From: an uncultured Draconibacterium sp.
Lineage (GTDB): Bacteria; Bacteroidota; Bacteroidia; Bacteroidales; Prolixibacteraceae
DNA length: 64,000 bases
Reading direction: 5' to 3'
NCBI RefSeq assembly: GCF_963677565.1
Contig: NZ_OY781981.1
Coordinates: 3,588,001-3,652,000, forward strand
Part shown: positions 16,957 through 26,437 of the stretch, in pieces
How positions within the stretch are numbered: the stretch's first letter is position 1
Layout: each line of letters starts with the position of its first letter
Notes under the pieces: generated by a model
Told to the model about the DNA's origin: nothing
What the model saw: only the letters and a program-made list of their open reading frames with translations
Databases searched by the model: none
Position numbers and translations under genes: made by a program

Positions 16957-19161
16957 ATGATGAAAAACATTCATATTTACATATCGCTTTTACTTTTTGT
17001 CGTTCTTTTTTCGTGTAAGAAAACGGAAACTACAAATGATGAAACGAAAGGTTTTCCAAGGCTCATTATGCAAAAAGCAGATGTTCCGGGTATTATTGAT
17101 GGTCTGCAAAAATATCCCTTGTTACAATCATCATATGAGAATGCAAAAGAAATTGCTGATAAAGGAATAGAAGCTGGAATTGTAGTGCCATTCCCAAAAG
17201 ATCCGGGCGGGGGGTATACCCACGAAAAACACAAACGAAATTATATTGAAATGTATAATGCCGGACTGGTATATCAGCTTAGTGGCGATGAAAAATATGC
17301 TGTATTCGTGCGCGATATGCTGAACGAATATGCAAAACTTTATCCAACACTGGGCATTCACCCGATGAAGAAAAACCAGTCTCCTGGGAAATTGTTTTGG
17401 CAGGGATTAAACGAGTCGGTTTGGCTGGTTTATTCCATTCAGGCTTACGATTGTATTCATGAGTTTTTATCGGTAGATGAACGGGAAAATATTGAAGAAA
17501 ATCTGTTCAAAAAAGTTGTTGAGTTCTTTACCGTGGAAGACAAATATTCGTTTGATCGCGTGCACAATCACGGAACCTGGGCAGTTGCCGGAGTTGGTAT
17601 GACAGGAATGGTATTGGACGATTCCTTAATGGTACAAAAAGCATTGTACAGTACAAAACTGGATGGTTCGGGTGGTTTCTTAAAACAAATTGATGAGCTG
17701 TTTTCGCCCGATGGCTACTATGCCGAAGGCCCGTATTATCAGCGTTATGCCTTGTTACCATTTATTGTATTCGCACAGGCGCTGGAAAACAATCTTCCTA
17801 AGTTAAAAATATTCGAATATAAAAACGGTGTACTGCCAAAAGCGGTTACTACTGTTCTGCAATTAACAAATTCCGATGGACGATTTTACCCGATAAACGA
17901 TGCGATTAAAGAAAAATCGTGGCTTACCCCGGAGTTAGTATTCGGAACCGATATCGTTTATAAACTCACAGAAAATCCAACACTGCTCGACGTGGCACAA
18001 CACCATGGTAAAGTAATGTTAAGTGCACAGGGATTGGATGTAGCCAAAGCTATTGCCGAAGGTAAAACGCAAAAATTTGAGCGCAAGCCAATGATAATAC
18101 GTGATGGAGCCAATGGCGACAAAGGTGGTTTATCTTTACTCCGTTTAGGCGAAAGTGAGAATCAGACATCAGTATTGTTTAAATTTTCTTCGCAGGGAAT
18201 GGGACACGGACATTTCGATCGTCTTGGAATAAACCTGTACGACAAAGGTCAGGAAATAATACCTGATTATGGTGCAGCTCGTTTTCTGAATGTTGCAGCA
18301 AAAGAAGGTGGACGTTATCTGCCTGAAAATAAGACCTGGGCAAATCAGACGATAGCACATAATACATTGGTTATTAATGAGCGATCAAACTTTAATGGAA
18401 AGTTAGAAAGAGCAGAGGAAAGCAGTCCTGAATTGGTTTTTGCCGACCTTGATAATCCGGTAGTGCAAATTGTATCGGCTACCGACGAAAATTGTTACGA
18501 AGGCGCTTCTTTAAACCGTGTTCTGGCCTTGCTTGAAGTAGAAGGCAGAACGTACTTAATTGATTTATTCAACATTAAAAACCAAGAAAGCAGCCAGCTC
18601 GATCTTCCGGTGTATTTCAACGGACAGATCATTGATGCTAATTTCGGGTATTCAAGATTAAATCAATATGAGATTCTGGGTCAAGATCATGGTTATCAGC
18701 ATTTAATTGTGGATGCAATTGCTGAAAATCTACCTCATACAGCCAGTATTTCGTGGATGAAAGAAACCGGATTTTATACCGTTTCAACTTTGGCCGAATC
18801 AAAAACTGAATTTTTTGTAACACGTCTTGGTGCTAATGATCCGAATTATAACCTCCGTAACCAAATGGGAATGTTGTTTAGGTTCCCGAATTCGAAAGAC
18901 AAAAAACTGCTTACCGTTTACGAAATGCACGGGAATTACAATCCGGCCAGTGAAGCCGTGCTGAATTCTGAAGGATCTGTAAAAGAACTTCAGTTGATAG
19001 AAGGCGACGACGAAAAAGTGGCCTTGATTTTACACTTGAAGAATGACAAAAAAATACAACTTCTGCTTGATCTGAATTTTGCAAACGAGAGCAAAAACAC
19101 CATTCAGGTAGAAGGCAATACGATAGATTGGGAAGGAAATTATAAAGTAATAACAAATTAA
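16957..19161 (+). CDS. PL17 oligoalginate lyase lipoprotein
   Basis: A 734-residue lipoprotein (lipobox LFSC, Cys 20). PL17 features are clear: HNHGTWAV with Asn204-His205, GYYAEGPYYQRY with the Tyr at 259/260, and a C-terminal beta-sandwich with GHGHFDRLGINLY and TWANQTIAHNT. These match the catalytic and zinc-binding positions of exolytic oligoalginate lyases that release unsaturated monouronate. A periplasmic or surface lipoprotein of this kind would turn oligomers from PL6/PL7 into monomers. The KdgF-like cupin that handles those monomers follows 11 bases later, which supports the assignment. Confidence 0.92.
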   Translation: MMKNIHIYISLLLFVVLFSCKKTETTNDETKGFPRLIMQKADVPGIIDGLQKYPLLQSSYENAKEIADKGIEAGIVVPFPKDPGGGYTHEKHKRNYIEMYNAGLVYQLSGDEKYAVFVRDMLNEYAKLYPTLGIHPMKKNQSPGKLFWQGLNESVWLVYSIQAYDCIHEFLSVDERENIEENLFKKVVEFFTVEDKYSFDRVHNHGTWAVAGVGMTGMVLDDSLMVQKALYSTKLDGSGGFLKQIDELFSPDGYYAEGPYYQRYALLPFIVFAQALENNLPKLKIFEYKNGVLPKAVTTVLQLTNSDGRFYPINDAIKEKSWLTPELVFGTDIVYKLTENPTLLDVAQHHGKVMLSAQGLDVAKAIAEGKTQKFERKPMIIRDGANGDKGGLSLLRLGESENQTSVLFKFSSQGMGHGHFDRLGINLYDKGQEIIPDYGAARFLNVAAKEGGRYLPENKTWANQTIAHNTLVINERSNFNGKLERAEESSPELVFADLDNPVVQIVSATDENCYEGASLNRVLALLEVEGRTYLIDLFNIKNQESSQLDLPVYFNGQIIDANFGYSRLNQYEILGQDHGYQHLIVDAIAENLPHTASISWMKETGFYTVSTLAESKTEFFVTRLGANDPNYNLRNQMGMLFRFPNSKDKKLLTVYEMHGNYNPASEAVLNSEGSVKELQLIEGDDEKVALILHLKNDKKIQLLLDLNFANESKNTIQVEGNTIDWEGNYKVITN

Positions 19162-19172
19162 AATAAACGATT

Positions 19173-19538
19173 ATGGCAAGCGAAAAATTTATTAAAAACA
19201 GTGAGAATTGGGAAGATCTTGGTGGTGGCGTTTCTCGTCAGTTTCAAGGCTGGGATAACCAGATTATGATGGTGAAAGTAAAGTTTGAAAAGGGTGCAGA
19301 AGGTGCTCCACATCAACACTTTCATACACAAGCAACCTATTGTGCTGCAGGTAAATTCGAATTCGTTATTGATGGCGAAAAAAGTATTATTGAAGCCGGA
19401 GAGGGAGTTTACATTGCTCCAAACTTATTACACAGTGCAGTGTGTTTAGAAGCCGGTATTTTAATCGATGTATTTAGTCCGGTACGCGAAGATTTCCTTG
19501 ATGGAAGTGGTGTTTCGTATTTCGGAGATAAAAAGTAA
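19173..19538 (+). CDS. kdgF: KdgF-like cupin, unsaturated uronate to ketoacid conversion
   Basis: A 121-residue single-domain cupin without a signal peptide. Metal ligands are visible in PHQHFHTQATY (two His and a Gln) and in the second motif IAPNLLHSAV (His). KdgF proteins speed ring opening of 4,5-unsaturated monouronates to DEH (5-keto-4-deoxyuronate type), the step between PL17 and DEH reductase. Position right after PL17 and 5 bases before the MFS uptake gene fits this role. A generic cupin is the alternative, but the context is strong. Confidence 0.82.
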   Translation: MASEKFIKNSENWEDLGGGVSRQFQGWDNQIMMVKVKFEKGAEGAPHQHFHTQATYCAAGKFEFVIDGEKSIIEAGEGVYIAPNLLHSAVCLEAGILIDVFSPVREDFLDGSGVSYFGDKK

Positions 19539-19543
19539 TAGCT

Positions 19544-20833
19544 ATGAAGATAAAAGGATTCAGATGGTGGATAATTGGCTTAATCTTTTTAGCCACCGTT
19601 ATTAATTATATCGACAGAAGTGCCCTGAGTATCATGTGGGGTGGAGCCGATATTAGTGGCTCAATAGCACAATCATTGGGCCTAACCAAAAACGATTATG
19701 CGTTAATTTCTAACGTATTTATGGTTGCATACGCTTTGGGACAATTGTTCTCGGGCAAAATATTCGATAAAGTAGGTACACGTATCGGATATGTATTAAG
19801 TATTGGTATTTGGGGACTTTCTTCATTTATGCATTCAATGGCACGCGGAGTTTTGTCTTTAAGTATCCTTAGAACTACATTGGGTATTTCTGAAGCCGGT
19901 AACTGGCCCGGAGCTGTAAAAAGTAACGCCGAATGGTTTCCGATAAAAGAGAGAGCTATTGCACAGGGGCTTTTTAATGCCGGAGCATCAATCGGTTCTG
20001 TTATTGCACCTTTGATTATTGGATTCTTGTTTGTTGCATACGGTTGGAGAGCCACTTTCATGGTGGTAGGATCGTTTGGATTAATCTGGATTATTCCATG
20101 GCTGATCATCAACAAAACAAGTTTAAAGAAACACCCTTGGGTAACAGAACATGAAAGACAATACATTCTTGCAGGGCAGAGTAAAGCTGATCAAAAAGCT
20201 GATGATACAACAAAAGGATTGAGTTTAAGACAAATTCTTTCACACAAAGAATCATGGTCGATAGTTGTAGGACGTTTTTTCCTTGAGCCTATCTGGTGGT
20301 TGTTTGTAACCTGGATGCCGATATATCTTTTCGATACCTATGGTTTTAATGTAAAAGAAGTCGCTTTATTCTTGTGGGTTCCATACGTTGGAGCTGCTGT
20401 AGGAAGTATAGCCGGTGGTTATGTGTCAGGTATGATTATCGCAAAAACCGGCTCAATCAATAAGGGTCGAAAAACAACAATTGTAATTGGTGGCGCTATA
20501 ATGCTTGCAGGATTGATTGCAACAATATTGTTTGGCGATACGGCATTAAAATTCGTACTCATTGTATGTGCAGTATTGTTCGGATTCCAATTCGCTATAG
20601 GCAATGTTCAGACTTTACCAAGTGACTTTTTCAGTGGCAAATCAGTTGGGTCGTTAGCAGGACTGGGAGGAATGATTGGAGTATTCTCCGTAATCGTAAT
20701 GAACTTCGTGGTTCCGGTTGTAGCCCAAATATCTTATACCCCAATATTTATTGCTATTGCAGCATTTGTGCCGCTGGGGGTTGGAGCCATTTACTTGTTC
20801 GCCAGAAATATAAAGTCGGTAGAAGAAAAATAA
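19544..20833 (+). CDS. MFS transporter, hexuronate/ACS type, likely DEH or uronate uptake
   Basis: A 429-residue inner-membrane carrier with twelve predicted helices. NYIDRSALSIMWG in the first helix region and KIFDKVGTRIGY after the second are typical of the anion:cation symporter family that includes ExuT-like hexuronate carriers. Flanked by PL17/KdgF and a DEH-reductase-like SDR, it probably brings unsaturated uronate or DEH into the cytoplasm. The gap to kdgF is 5 bases. A hairpin follows at 20851. Confidence 0.85.
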   Translation: MKIKGFRWWIIGLIFLATVINYIDRSALSIMWGGADISGSIAQSLGLTKNDYALISNVFMVAYALGQLFSGKIFDKVGTRIGYVLSIGIWGLSSFMHSMARGVLSLSILRTTLGISEAGNWPGAVKSNAEWFPIKERAIAQGLFNAGASIGSVIAPLIIGFLFVAYGWRATFMVVGSFGLIWIIPWLIINKTSLKKHPWVTEHERQYILAGQSKADQKADDTTKGLSLRQILSHKESWSIVVGRFFLEPIWWLFVTWMPIYLFDTYGFNVKEVALFLWVPYVGAAVGSIAGGYVSGMIIAKTGSINKGRKTTIVIGGAIMLAGLIATILFGDTALKFVLIVCAVLFGFQFAIGNVQTLPSDFFSGKSVGSLAGLGGMIGVFSVIVMNFVVPVVAQISYTPIFIAIAAFVPLGVGAIYLFARNIKSVEEK

Positions 20834-20850
20834 AAAACATTAATCAAATG

Positions 20851-20877
20851 AGTTTCATCCCTTAATTAGATGAAGCT
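20851..20877 (+). terminator. Hairpin between MFS and SDR genes
   Basis: AGTTTCATC (20851-20859) pairs with GATGAAGCT (20869-20877) with one G-T pair. It ends 27 bases before the SDR ATG, the same spacing class as the hairpins at 10743, 42729 and 61100. Confidence 0.45.
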
Positions 20878-20904
20878 TGAAAAAAACTTTAAAAAATAGA
20901 GATT

Positions 20905-21666
20905 ATGAGTTCAAAAGGAAAAGTAGCAGTTATTACCGGTGCAACTGGAGGTATTGGTTTCGAAGTTGCAAAACGACTCGGTAAAGACGGATATACTGTT
21001 GTGTTAAACGGTATTGAACATGACGCCGGAGCAAAAAAAGTAGAAGAGCTTACTTCAGAGGGAATTACAGCTGAGTACTATGGTTTTGACATGACAGACT
21101 CAGCAGCGGTAACGGAAAACATTACAAAAATTGGTGAAAAGTATGGAAAAATCGATGCTCTGATTAACAATACCGGAGGTATTGGTGTAAGAGCTCGTTT
21201 TGAAGAAATGACTGATGAGCAATACAAGTTTGTTATGGCTCTTAATTTGGATTCGGTCTTTTATGCTTCAAGAGCAGCTATCCCTTTCCTTAAAAAGGGT
21301 GAAAATGCATCTATCATTAACTATACCTCGAATGCAGCCTGGAATGGTGCAGGACCAGGTGCCGGGATTTATTCAGCTTCAAAAGGTGGCGTACAATCAA
21401 TCACACGTGCCTTGGCTAAAGATTTAGCAGAATATGGAATTAGAGTAAATGCAGTATCGCCGGGTACTATAGATACGCCTTTCCACGCGCAAATTAAATC
21501 CACTAAACCAGAGGTTTTTGCTTCCTGGAAAAACAGCGTTTTATTAGGCCGGTTAGGTGAGCCGGAAGAAGTGTCTGGTGTTATTTCTTTCTTATTAAGC
21601 GACGATGCATCATTCATTACGGCTGAAACCATCCAGATTGGTGGTGGACAGGCTTTGGGAATATAA
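20905..21666 (+). CDS. SDR oxidoreductase, candidate DEH reductase
   Basis: A 253-residue classical short-chain dehydrogenase. The nucleotide-binding motif TGATGGIG is near residue 11, then NNTGG, and the catalytic Tyr156-xxx-Lys160 (YSASK). The C-terminal end QIGGGQALG is normal for the family. In alginate loci such enzymes reduce DEH to 2-keto-3-deoxygluconate with NAD(P)H. A second SDR sits at 23748, so one of the two may act on another isomer or be a KduD-like enzyme. Two hairpins follow before the next gene. Confidence 0.78.
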   Translation: MSSKGKVAVITGATGGIGFEVAKRLGKDGYTVVLNGIEHDAGAKKVEELTSEGITAEYYGFDMTDSAAVTENITKIGEKYGKIDALINNTGGIGVRARFEEMTDEQYKFVMALNLDSVFYASRAAIPFLKKGENASIINYTSNAAWNGAGPGAGIYSASKGGVQSITRALAKDLAEYGIRVNAVSPGTIDTPFHAQIKSTKPEVFASWKNSVLLGRLGEPEEVSGVISFLLSDDASFITAETIQIGGGQALGI

Positions 21667-21686
21667 TTCCAGAAAATAGAATTTTT

Positions 21687-21712
21687 GGTGGTTTGTACTT
21701 TTTAAAACCACC
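21687..21712 (+). terminator. Terminator after first SDR gene
   Basis: GGTGGTTT (21687-21694) is the exact reverse complement of AAACCACC (21705-21712), followed by TTTC. It lies 20 bases after the SDR stop codon. Confidence 0.6.
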
Positions 21713-21741
21713 TTTCAAATAGTTTAGTTAGTTAGTTTCAG

Positions 21742-21790
21742 CAGCCGGATACATAAAAATCTTCTGACATAAAGTAATTGTATTCGGCTG
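21742..21790 (+). terminator. Large-loop hairpin with T-tract just before the TSUP gene
   Basis: CAGCCGGATAC (21742-21752) pairs with GTATTCGGCTG (21780-21790) with one G-T pair, a 27-base loop and a following TTTTT. It ends 10 bases before the ATG at 21801, so it could act as an attenuator or hide the ribosome start region. Confidence 0.5.
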
Positions 21791-21800
21791 TTTTTATAAG

Positions 21801-22559
21801 ATGAATGAATTAAGTTTTATACAGTTAGCGATATTAAGTGCCGCAGGTGTATTGGCCGGTTTTATTAATGTTGTTGCGGGAGGAGGATCATTAATTACAC
21901 TTCCTTTAATGATATTTTTAGGACTACCGCCGGTTGTTGCAAATGGTACAAATCGAATTGGAATTATAGCACAAAATATTGTTGCCGTAACTAATTTTTC
22001 GCGAAAAGGAGTTTCTGTTTATCCCTATAGTTTGTATGCCGGAGGTATTGCAGTTCTTGGTTCAATAATCGGCTCTATGCTGGCACTTGAAATGGATGAC
22101 CAACTTTTCAACCGGATTTTATCCATTGTAATGGTGGTTACCGGAACAGCTATTTTGCTTAACAACAAAAAGACAACATCAAGCAGCGCTGTACCGCTAG
22201 TTAAGAATCAAACTGTTAGCTTGTTCTTATTTTTCTTTATCGGTATTTATGGTGGTTTTATACATGTTGGAATTGGCTTTCTAATGATTCTGATATTATC
22301 ACGCATAAATATGTTGACATTGAAGTATGCCAATAGTATTAAAGTCTTTGTTGCGCTTTTATTCAGTATCTCATCAATCATCGTGTTTATTCTGAATGGA
22401 GCTATAAACTGGAAAGTAGGTTTTGCTTTGGCTATTGGAACATCAGTGGGAGGTTACCTGGGAAGTCATTTCACGATGAAGAAAAGCGAAAAATGGATAA
22501 AACTTATCCTCATTCTTGCCATCGCAGTAATGGCAGTTAAATTATGGTTTATTAAATAA
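21801..22559 (+). CDS. TSUP (TauE/SafE) family permease
   Basis: A 252-residue integral membrane protein with about eight helices. It has the two-fold TSUP repeat: AAGVLAGFINVVAGGGSLIT near the start, with FFFIGIYGGFIHVGIGFLM as the second copy. TSUP proteins export or import small organic anions such as sulfite, sulfoacetate or related acids. In an alginate catabolic run it might move a pathway acid or export a by-product, but the ligand is unknown. It starts right after a large hairpin and is 11 bases from the KdgK-like kinase, so it is co-transcribed with the kinase. Confidence 0.8.
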   Translation: MNELSFIQLAILSAAGVLAGFINVVAGGGSLITLPLMIFLGLPPVVANGTNRIGIIAQNIVAVTNFSRKGVSVYPYSLYAGGIAVLGSIIGSMLALEMDDQLFNRILSIVMVVTGTAILLNNKKTTSSSAVPLVKNQTVSLFLFFFIGIYGGFIHVGIGFLMILILSRINMLTLKYANSIKVFVALLFSISSIIVFILNGAINWKVGFALAIGTSVGGYLGSHFTMKKSEKWIKLILILAIAVMAVKLWFIK

Positions 22560-22570
22560 GGAGAATAATC

Positions 22571-23671
22571 ATGGCAAAATTGCAAATCAAATCAAAATCA
22601 GAATGTACTTATGATTGCATTTCACTTGGAGAAGTTATGCTTAGGCTTGATCCGGGCGAAGGTCGTATAAGAACTACCCGTCAGTTCAAAGCCTGGGAAG
22701 GAGGAGGAGAATACAACGTTTCCCGCGGACTGCGAAGGTGCTTTGGAAAGAAAACAGCTATTGTAACAGCACTGGCCGACAATGAAGTAGGTGCTTTGAT
22801 TGAGGACTTTATGCTTCAGGGAGGCTTGGATACTCAATTCGTAAAATGGATTGACTATGATGGTTGTGGCCGAACAGTTCGCAACGGGTTGAATTTCACT
22901 GAAAGAGGTTTTGGGATTCGCGGCGCAAAAGGTGTTTCCGATCGGGGTAATACTGCGGCGTCTCAATTAAAACCCGGTGATATTGACTGGGAATATCTAT
23001 TCGGAACACTTGGTGTACGTTGGATGCACACCGGCGGAATTTTCGCAGCACTCTCAGAAACAGCAGCCGAAACGGTTATTGAGGCAGTTAAAATTGCTAA
23101 AGAATACGGAACAATTGTTTCCTACGACTTAAACTATCGCCCTTCGCTTTGGAAAGCTATTGGTGGCGAAGCGAAAGCACAGGAGGTAAACCGTGAAATT
23201 GCCAAATATGTAGATGTAATGATCGGTAATGAAGAAGATTTTACAGCTTGTTTGGGATTAGAGGTAGAAGGTAACGATGAAAATCTTAAAGAATTGGATT
23301 TATCCGGCTACAAAAGCATGATTGAAAATGCGATTAAAGAATTTCCAAATTTTAAAGTTATTGCTACAACCTTGCGCACAGTAAAAACAGCTACTGTAAA
23401 TTCATGGGGGGCAATCTGCTATTCAAATGGTGTGATACATGAAGCGGTACACCGCGAAGATCTTGAAATAATGGATCGTGTTGGAGGAGGAGATAGTTTT
23501 GCATCAGGATTGATTTATGGTTTCCTTGAATTTAACGATGGTGCAGAAGCTGTAGAATATGGAGCTGCACATGGAGCTTTAGCCATGACAACACCCGGCG
23601 ATACAACGATGGCGACTTTATCAGAAGTTGAAAAAATTATTGGCGGTGGTAGTGCGCGCGTTGATCGGTAA
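22571..23671 (+). CDS. PfkB-family carbohydrate kinase, KdgK-like (copy 1)
   Basis: A 366-residue cytoplasmic kinase. The N-terminal CISLGEVMLRLDP, the first PfkB signature with GGGEYNVSRGLRR, YDLNYRPSLWK in the middle, and the C-terminal DRVGGGDSFASGLIYG with catalytic Asp308 identify a ribokinase/PfkB enzyme of the KDG-kinase group. It should phosphorylate KDG to KDPG ahead of the aldolase at 24548. It is about 30 residues longer than copy 2 (26438) and the two are clearly different sequences, so they may differ in substrate. Confidence 0.83.
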   Translation: MAKLQIKSKSECTYDCISLGEVMLRLDPGEGRIRTTRQFKAWEGGGEYNVSRGLRRCFGKKTAIVTALADNEVGALIEDFMLQGGLDTQFVKWIDYDGCGRTVRNGLNFTERGFGIRGAKGVSDRGNTAASQLKPGDIDWEYLFGTLGVRWMHTGGIFAALSETAAETVIEAVKIAKEYGTIVSYDLNYRPSLWKAIGGEAKAQEVNREIAKYVDVMIGNEEDFTACLGLEVEGNDENLKELDLSGYKSMIENAIKEFPNFKVIATTLRTVKTATVNSWGAICYSNGVIHEAVHREDLEIMDRVGGGDSFASGLIYGFLEFNDGAEAVEYGAAHGALAMTTPGDTTMATLSEVEKIIGGGSARVDR

Positions 23672-23687
23672 TAGCCTTAACCGTATT

Positions 23688-23704
23688 AGCTGCTATCCGC
23701 AGCT
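23688..23704 (+). terminator. Short hairpin between kinase and second SDR
   Basis: AGCTGC (23688-23693) pairs perfectly with GCAGCT (23699-23704) around a 5-base loop, followed by TTAATTTAG. It is weak alone but again lies upstream (43 bases) of an operon-internal start. Confidence 0.35.
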
Positions 23705-23747
23705 TTAATTTAGATTTTAAAAATAATAACCAAAATAAACAGATAGA

Positions 23748-24512
23748 ATGATGAATAAACTAAAAGGTAAAAATGCTTTGGTTACCGGTACCTCTCAGGG
23801 AATTGGAGCAGCTATCTCAAAACTTTTGATTGAAGAGGGATGCAATGTTTGCATGCACTATTTTAGTTCGAATGAGGAACCATTGCGACTAAAAAAGATT
23901 GCTGAAGACAAAGGTCAGAAAGCAATTTGTTTACAGGCTGATTTAACCAATGAACAGGAAACGAAGAAGTGCGTAAGCGATGCCGTTGAGGCAATGGGTA
24001 CTTTTGATATTCTCATTAACAATTCTGGTTCGCTTGTAAAACGAAGCTTTGTTGGCGACATTGAAATGGATTACTGGCAAAAGCTAATTGATATAAACCT
24101 GACTACCATGATGCTGGTAACCCGCGAAGTTATTCCGCATTTAAATCAATCCGAAGGGGCGAGTATTGTAAATGTTTCTTCTTTAGCAGGGCGTGTTGGA
24201 GGCCATGCCGGATCGTTGGTTTATTCAATGTGTAAAGGAGCTGTTTTAACCTGGAGCCGGTCGCTGGCCAAAGAACTGGCAGCGCAAAATATCAGGGTAA
24301 ATTCAGTGGCTCCCGGATTTATCCAGGGAACAAGTTTCCATGCAACTCATACCACAAAAGAATCTGCAATTAAAACTATCGAATCCATTCCATTGCAGCG
24401 AGCAGGAAATCCTGATGATGTAGCTCGTGCAGTTGTTTTTCTGGCGTCGGAATACGATGGATTTATTACCGGAGAAACACTTGATATTAATGGGGGAGTT
24501 TATTCGGCCTAA
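23748..24512 (+). CDS. SDR oxidoreductase, candidate DEH reductase (copy 2)
   Basis: A 254-residue classical SDR: ALVTGTSQGIG at the N-terminus, NNSGS, Tyr159-Ser-Met-Cys-Lys163 in the active site and GETLDINGG at the end. Two adjacent ATG codons (23748 and 23751) could serve as start. It lies between a KdgK-like kinase and KDPG aldolase, so reduction of DEH to KDG is likely. KduD-type oxidation of a keto-deoxyuronate is the main alternative. Confidence 0.77.
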   Translation: MMNKLKGKNALVTGTSQGIGAAISKLLIEEGCNVCMHYFSSNEEPLRLKKIAEDKGQKAICLQADLTNEQETKKCVSDAVEAMGTFDILINNSGSLVKRSFVGDIEMDYWQKLIDINLTTMMLVTREVIPHLNQSEGASIVNVSSLAGRVGGHAGSLVYSMCKGAVLTWSRSLAKELAAQNIRVNSVAPGFIQGTSFHATHTTKESAIKTIESIPLQRAGNPDDVARAVVFLASEYDGFITGETLDINGGVYSA

Positions 24513-24547
24513 AATACCAGGTTTTTAATCATTCTTATACTAAAGTT

Positions 24548-25216
24548 ATGGCAAGATTTTCAAGAATAGAAGTAGCACTAAAGATGAAAGAAACCGGCAT
24601 GGTTCCGGTGTTTTATCATCAGGATATAGAAGTATGTAAAGCAGTTGTAAAAGCCTGTTACGATGGTGGAGCCCGTGTATTTGAGTTCACCAACCGAGGC
24701 GATTTTGCTACATTACTTTTTGCAGAATTAAATAAATGGACCATCGAAAACTGTCCTGAAATGATAATGGGGGTTGGTTCAATTGTTGACGAAGCAACTG
24801 CAGCCATGTACATTGCTTTGGGGACCAACTTTGTTGTGGCTCCTTTAATCGACGAGGCAACAGCAAAGGTTTGTAACAAACGCAAAATAGCCTGGAGTCC
24901 GGGATGTGGTTCGGTAACTGAAATTGGCCGTGCACACGAATTGGGAGCCGAAGTCGTTAAAATCTTCCCCGGATCGCAGGTAGGTGGACCAAGTTTTGTA
25001 AAAGCTGTAAAAGGACCAATGCCTTGGGCCAGTATTATGCCAACCGGTGGTGTTTCTCCAACTGAAGATAATTTAAAAGGATGGTTCGAAGCCGGTGTAA
25101 CTTGTGTGGGAATGGGATCTCAACTTTTCCCAAAAGAGATTTTAGCAGAAAAGAACTACCAATACATTACTGATAAATGTACTGAGGCATTGACTATTAT
25201 CAATCAATTAAAATAG
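24548..25216 (+). CDS. eda: 2-keto-3-deoxy-6-phosphogluconate aldolase (Eda/KdgA)
   Basis: A 222-residue class I aldolase. The segment ARVFEFTNRGDF carries the conserved Glu, APLIDEA the barrel core, and EVVKIFPG the Schiff-base Lys138, followed by IMPTGGV. It cleaves KDPG to pyruvate and glyceraldehyde-3-phosphate, the last dedicated step of alginate breakdown. No signal peptide. It closes the SDR-aldolase pair (35-base gap) and is followed by a new lyase gene 70 bases later. Confidence 0.92.
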   Translation: MARFSRIEVALKMKETGMVPVFYHQDIEVCKAVVKACYDGGARVFEFTNRGDFATLLFAELNKWTIENCPEMIMGVGSIVDEATAAMYIALGTNFVVAPLIDEATAKVCNKRKIAWSPGCGSVTEIGRAHELGAEVVKIFPGSQVGGPSFVKAVKGPMPWASIMPTGGVSPTEDNLKGWFEAGVTCVGMGSQLFPKEILAEKNYQYITDKCTEALTIINQLK

Positions 25217-25286
25217 TTTATACCCTGTAGTCAGCCACTACCTGGTTTATTACCATAAGAAACATCAAAATTCAAGACTTTAAAAA

Positions 25287-26378
25287 ATGAACACCAAAAA
25301 AACGCTACCTATATTTCACGCTGTTTTTCTGATCGGTTTTTTATTGATTCTAAATAGCTGTTCCAATACAGCTAAAGAAACCAAGAAGAAGGAGGCTCAA
25401 AAAACGAATTATGCCAGTGAAGTTATTCCATTCTTCCAACATTGGAATTTGGTTTTAGGTGATGGCTCTAATGCTGGTCCAGCCATAGATTATGAGCATG
25501 AAGATTTCTTTTATACAACTAATGATGATCAAGGAAATTGGGTTGTATTTAAATCACCTAATGCCGGAGATACACACGGAACTTCAAACAACACCCGAAC
25601 AGAACTGGCTCAATTAAAAAAATGGTATCCGGTAAGCGCTGATGATAAGTTAACAGCTACACTTAAAGTAATGAATGTTTCAGCAACCGGCGATGCCCGG
25701 GTTGCAGCTTCGTATGCAGTAGTTGTGGGGCAAATTCACAGTGCCGATGGACATGAGAATGAACCGTTAAAAATATTTTACAAGAAATTTCCTGGTCATA
25801 CCAAAGGTTCGGTTTTCTGGAATTATGAAATTAATACTTTAGGTGAAGATAATTCCGGAAGATGGGATTATTCAACCGCCGTTTGGGGCTATGATTTATC
25901 TGTTGTTGGTTCTGAAGAAAATACCTACCCGGAAGAACCTGGGGATGGAATTGCTTTAGGAGAAGAATTTAGTTACGAAATAAAGGTAAAGGATGGTATA
26001 ATGTACCTGACTTTTACCAGTAAAGGGCATGAAACCAAAACGTTTACAAAAAACATAATCGAGTCGGAATATACAACAACGGCTGATATTCCTTTACAGA
26101 CTCAAAATCTGTTTGTCCCAATTGGCCAGGACGGAGTAGAGCGTGAAAATGCCTATACTGGTGAAGGTTGTTTCTTTAAGTTGGGGTGTTACAATCAAAC
26201 CAATGGCTTATCTCCCGAAATAAATAAACATTGGTGTTCCGGAGCTAAAACGTTTGATGGCGATATTCAGAAACAGTATGAAACCGGAAACTACGCCGAA
26301 GTTTGGTTTAAAACAGCAAGTATAACGATAAGTGATGAAGCTGTTTCTAATCAAGGATATTTCACAAAGAATGATTAG
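25287..26378 (+). CDS. PL7 alginate lyase lipoprotein (copy 2)
   Basis: A 363-residue lipoprotein (lipobox LNSC, Cys 25) with a Lys-rich linker after the Cys. PL7 strands are in order: NNTRTELAQL (~100-109), VVGQIHSADG with QIH near 148, and FFKLGCYNQT (~293) with the catalytic Tyr. It is ~70 residues longer than the PL7 at 9764, with extra loops between the motifs, so it probably has a different cutting pattern. It is separated from the SusC/SusD core and sits among metabolic genes. Confidence 0.9.
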   Translation: MNTKKTLPIFHAVFLIGFLLILNSCSNTAKETKKKEAQKTNYASEVIPFFQHWNLVLGDGSNAGPAIDYEHEDFFYTTNDDQGNWVVFKSPNAGDTHGTSNNTRTELAQLKKWYPVSADDKLTATLKVMNVSATGDARVAASYAVVVGQIHSADGHENEPLKIFYKKFPGHTKGSVFWNYEINTLGEDNSGRWDYSTAVWGYDLSVVGSEENTYPEEPGDGIALGEEFSYEIKVKDGIMYLTFTSKGHETKTFTKNIIESEYTTTADIPLQTQNLFVPIGQDGVERENAYTGEGCFFKLGCYNQTNGLSPEINKHWCSGAKTFDGDIQKQYETGNYAEVWFKTASITISDEAVSNQGYFTKND

Positions 26379-26437
26379 ATCAGGATTTGGTGGCTCAAGG
26401 TATCTGTAGGGTTTTACAATGAATTTGAACTAAAAGC

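Noticed and set aside
25228..25242. GTAGT/ACTAC hairpin after the aldolase gene
   Set aside because: Only five base pairs and no T-tract.
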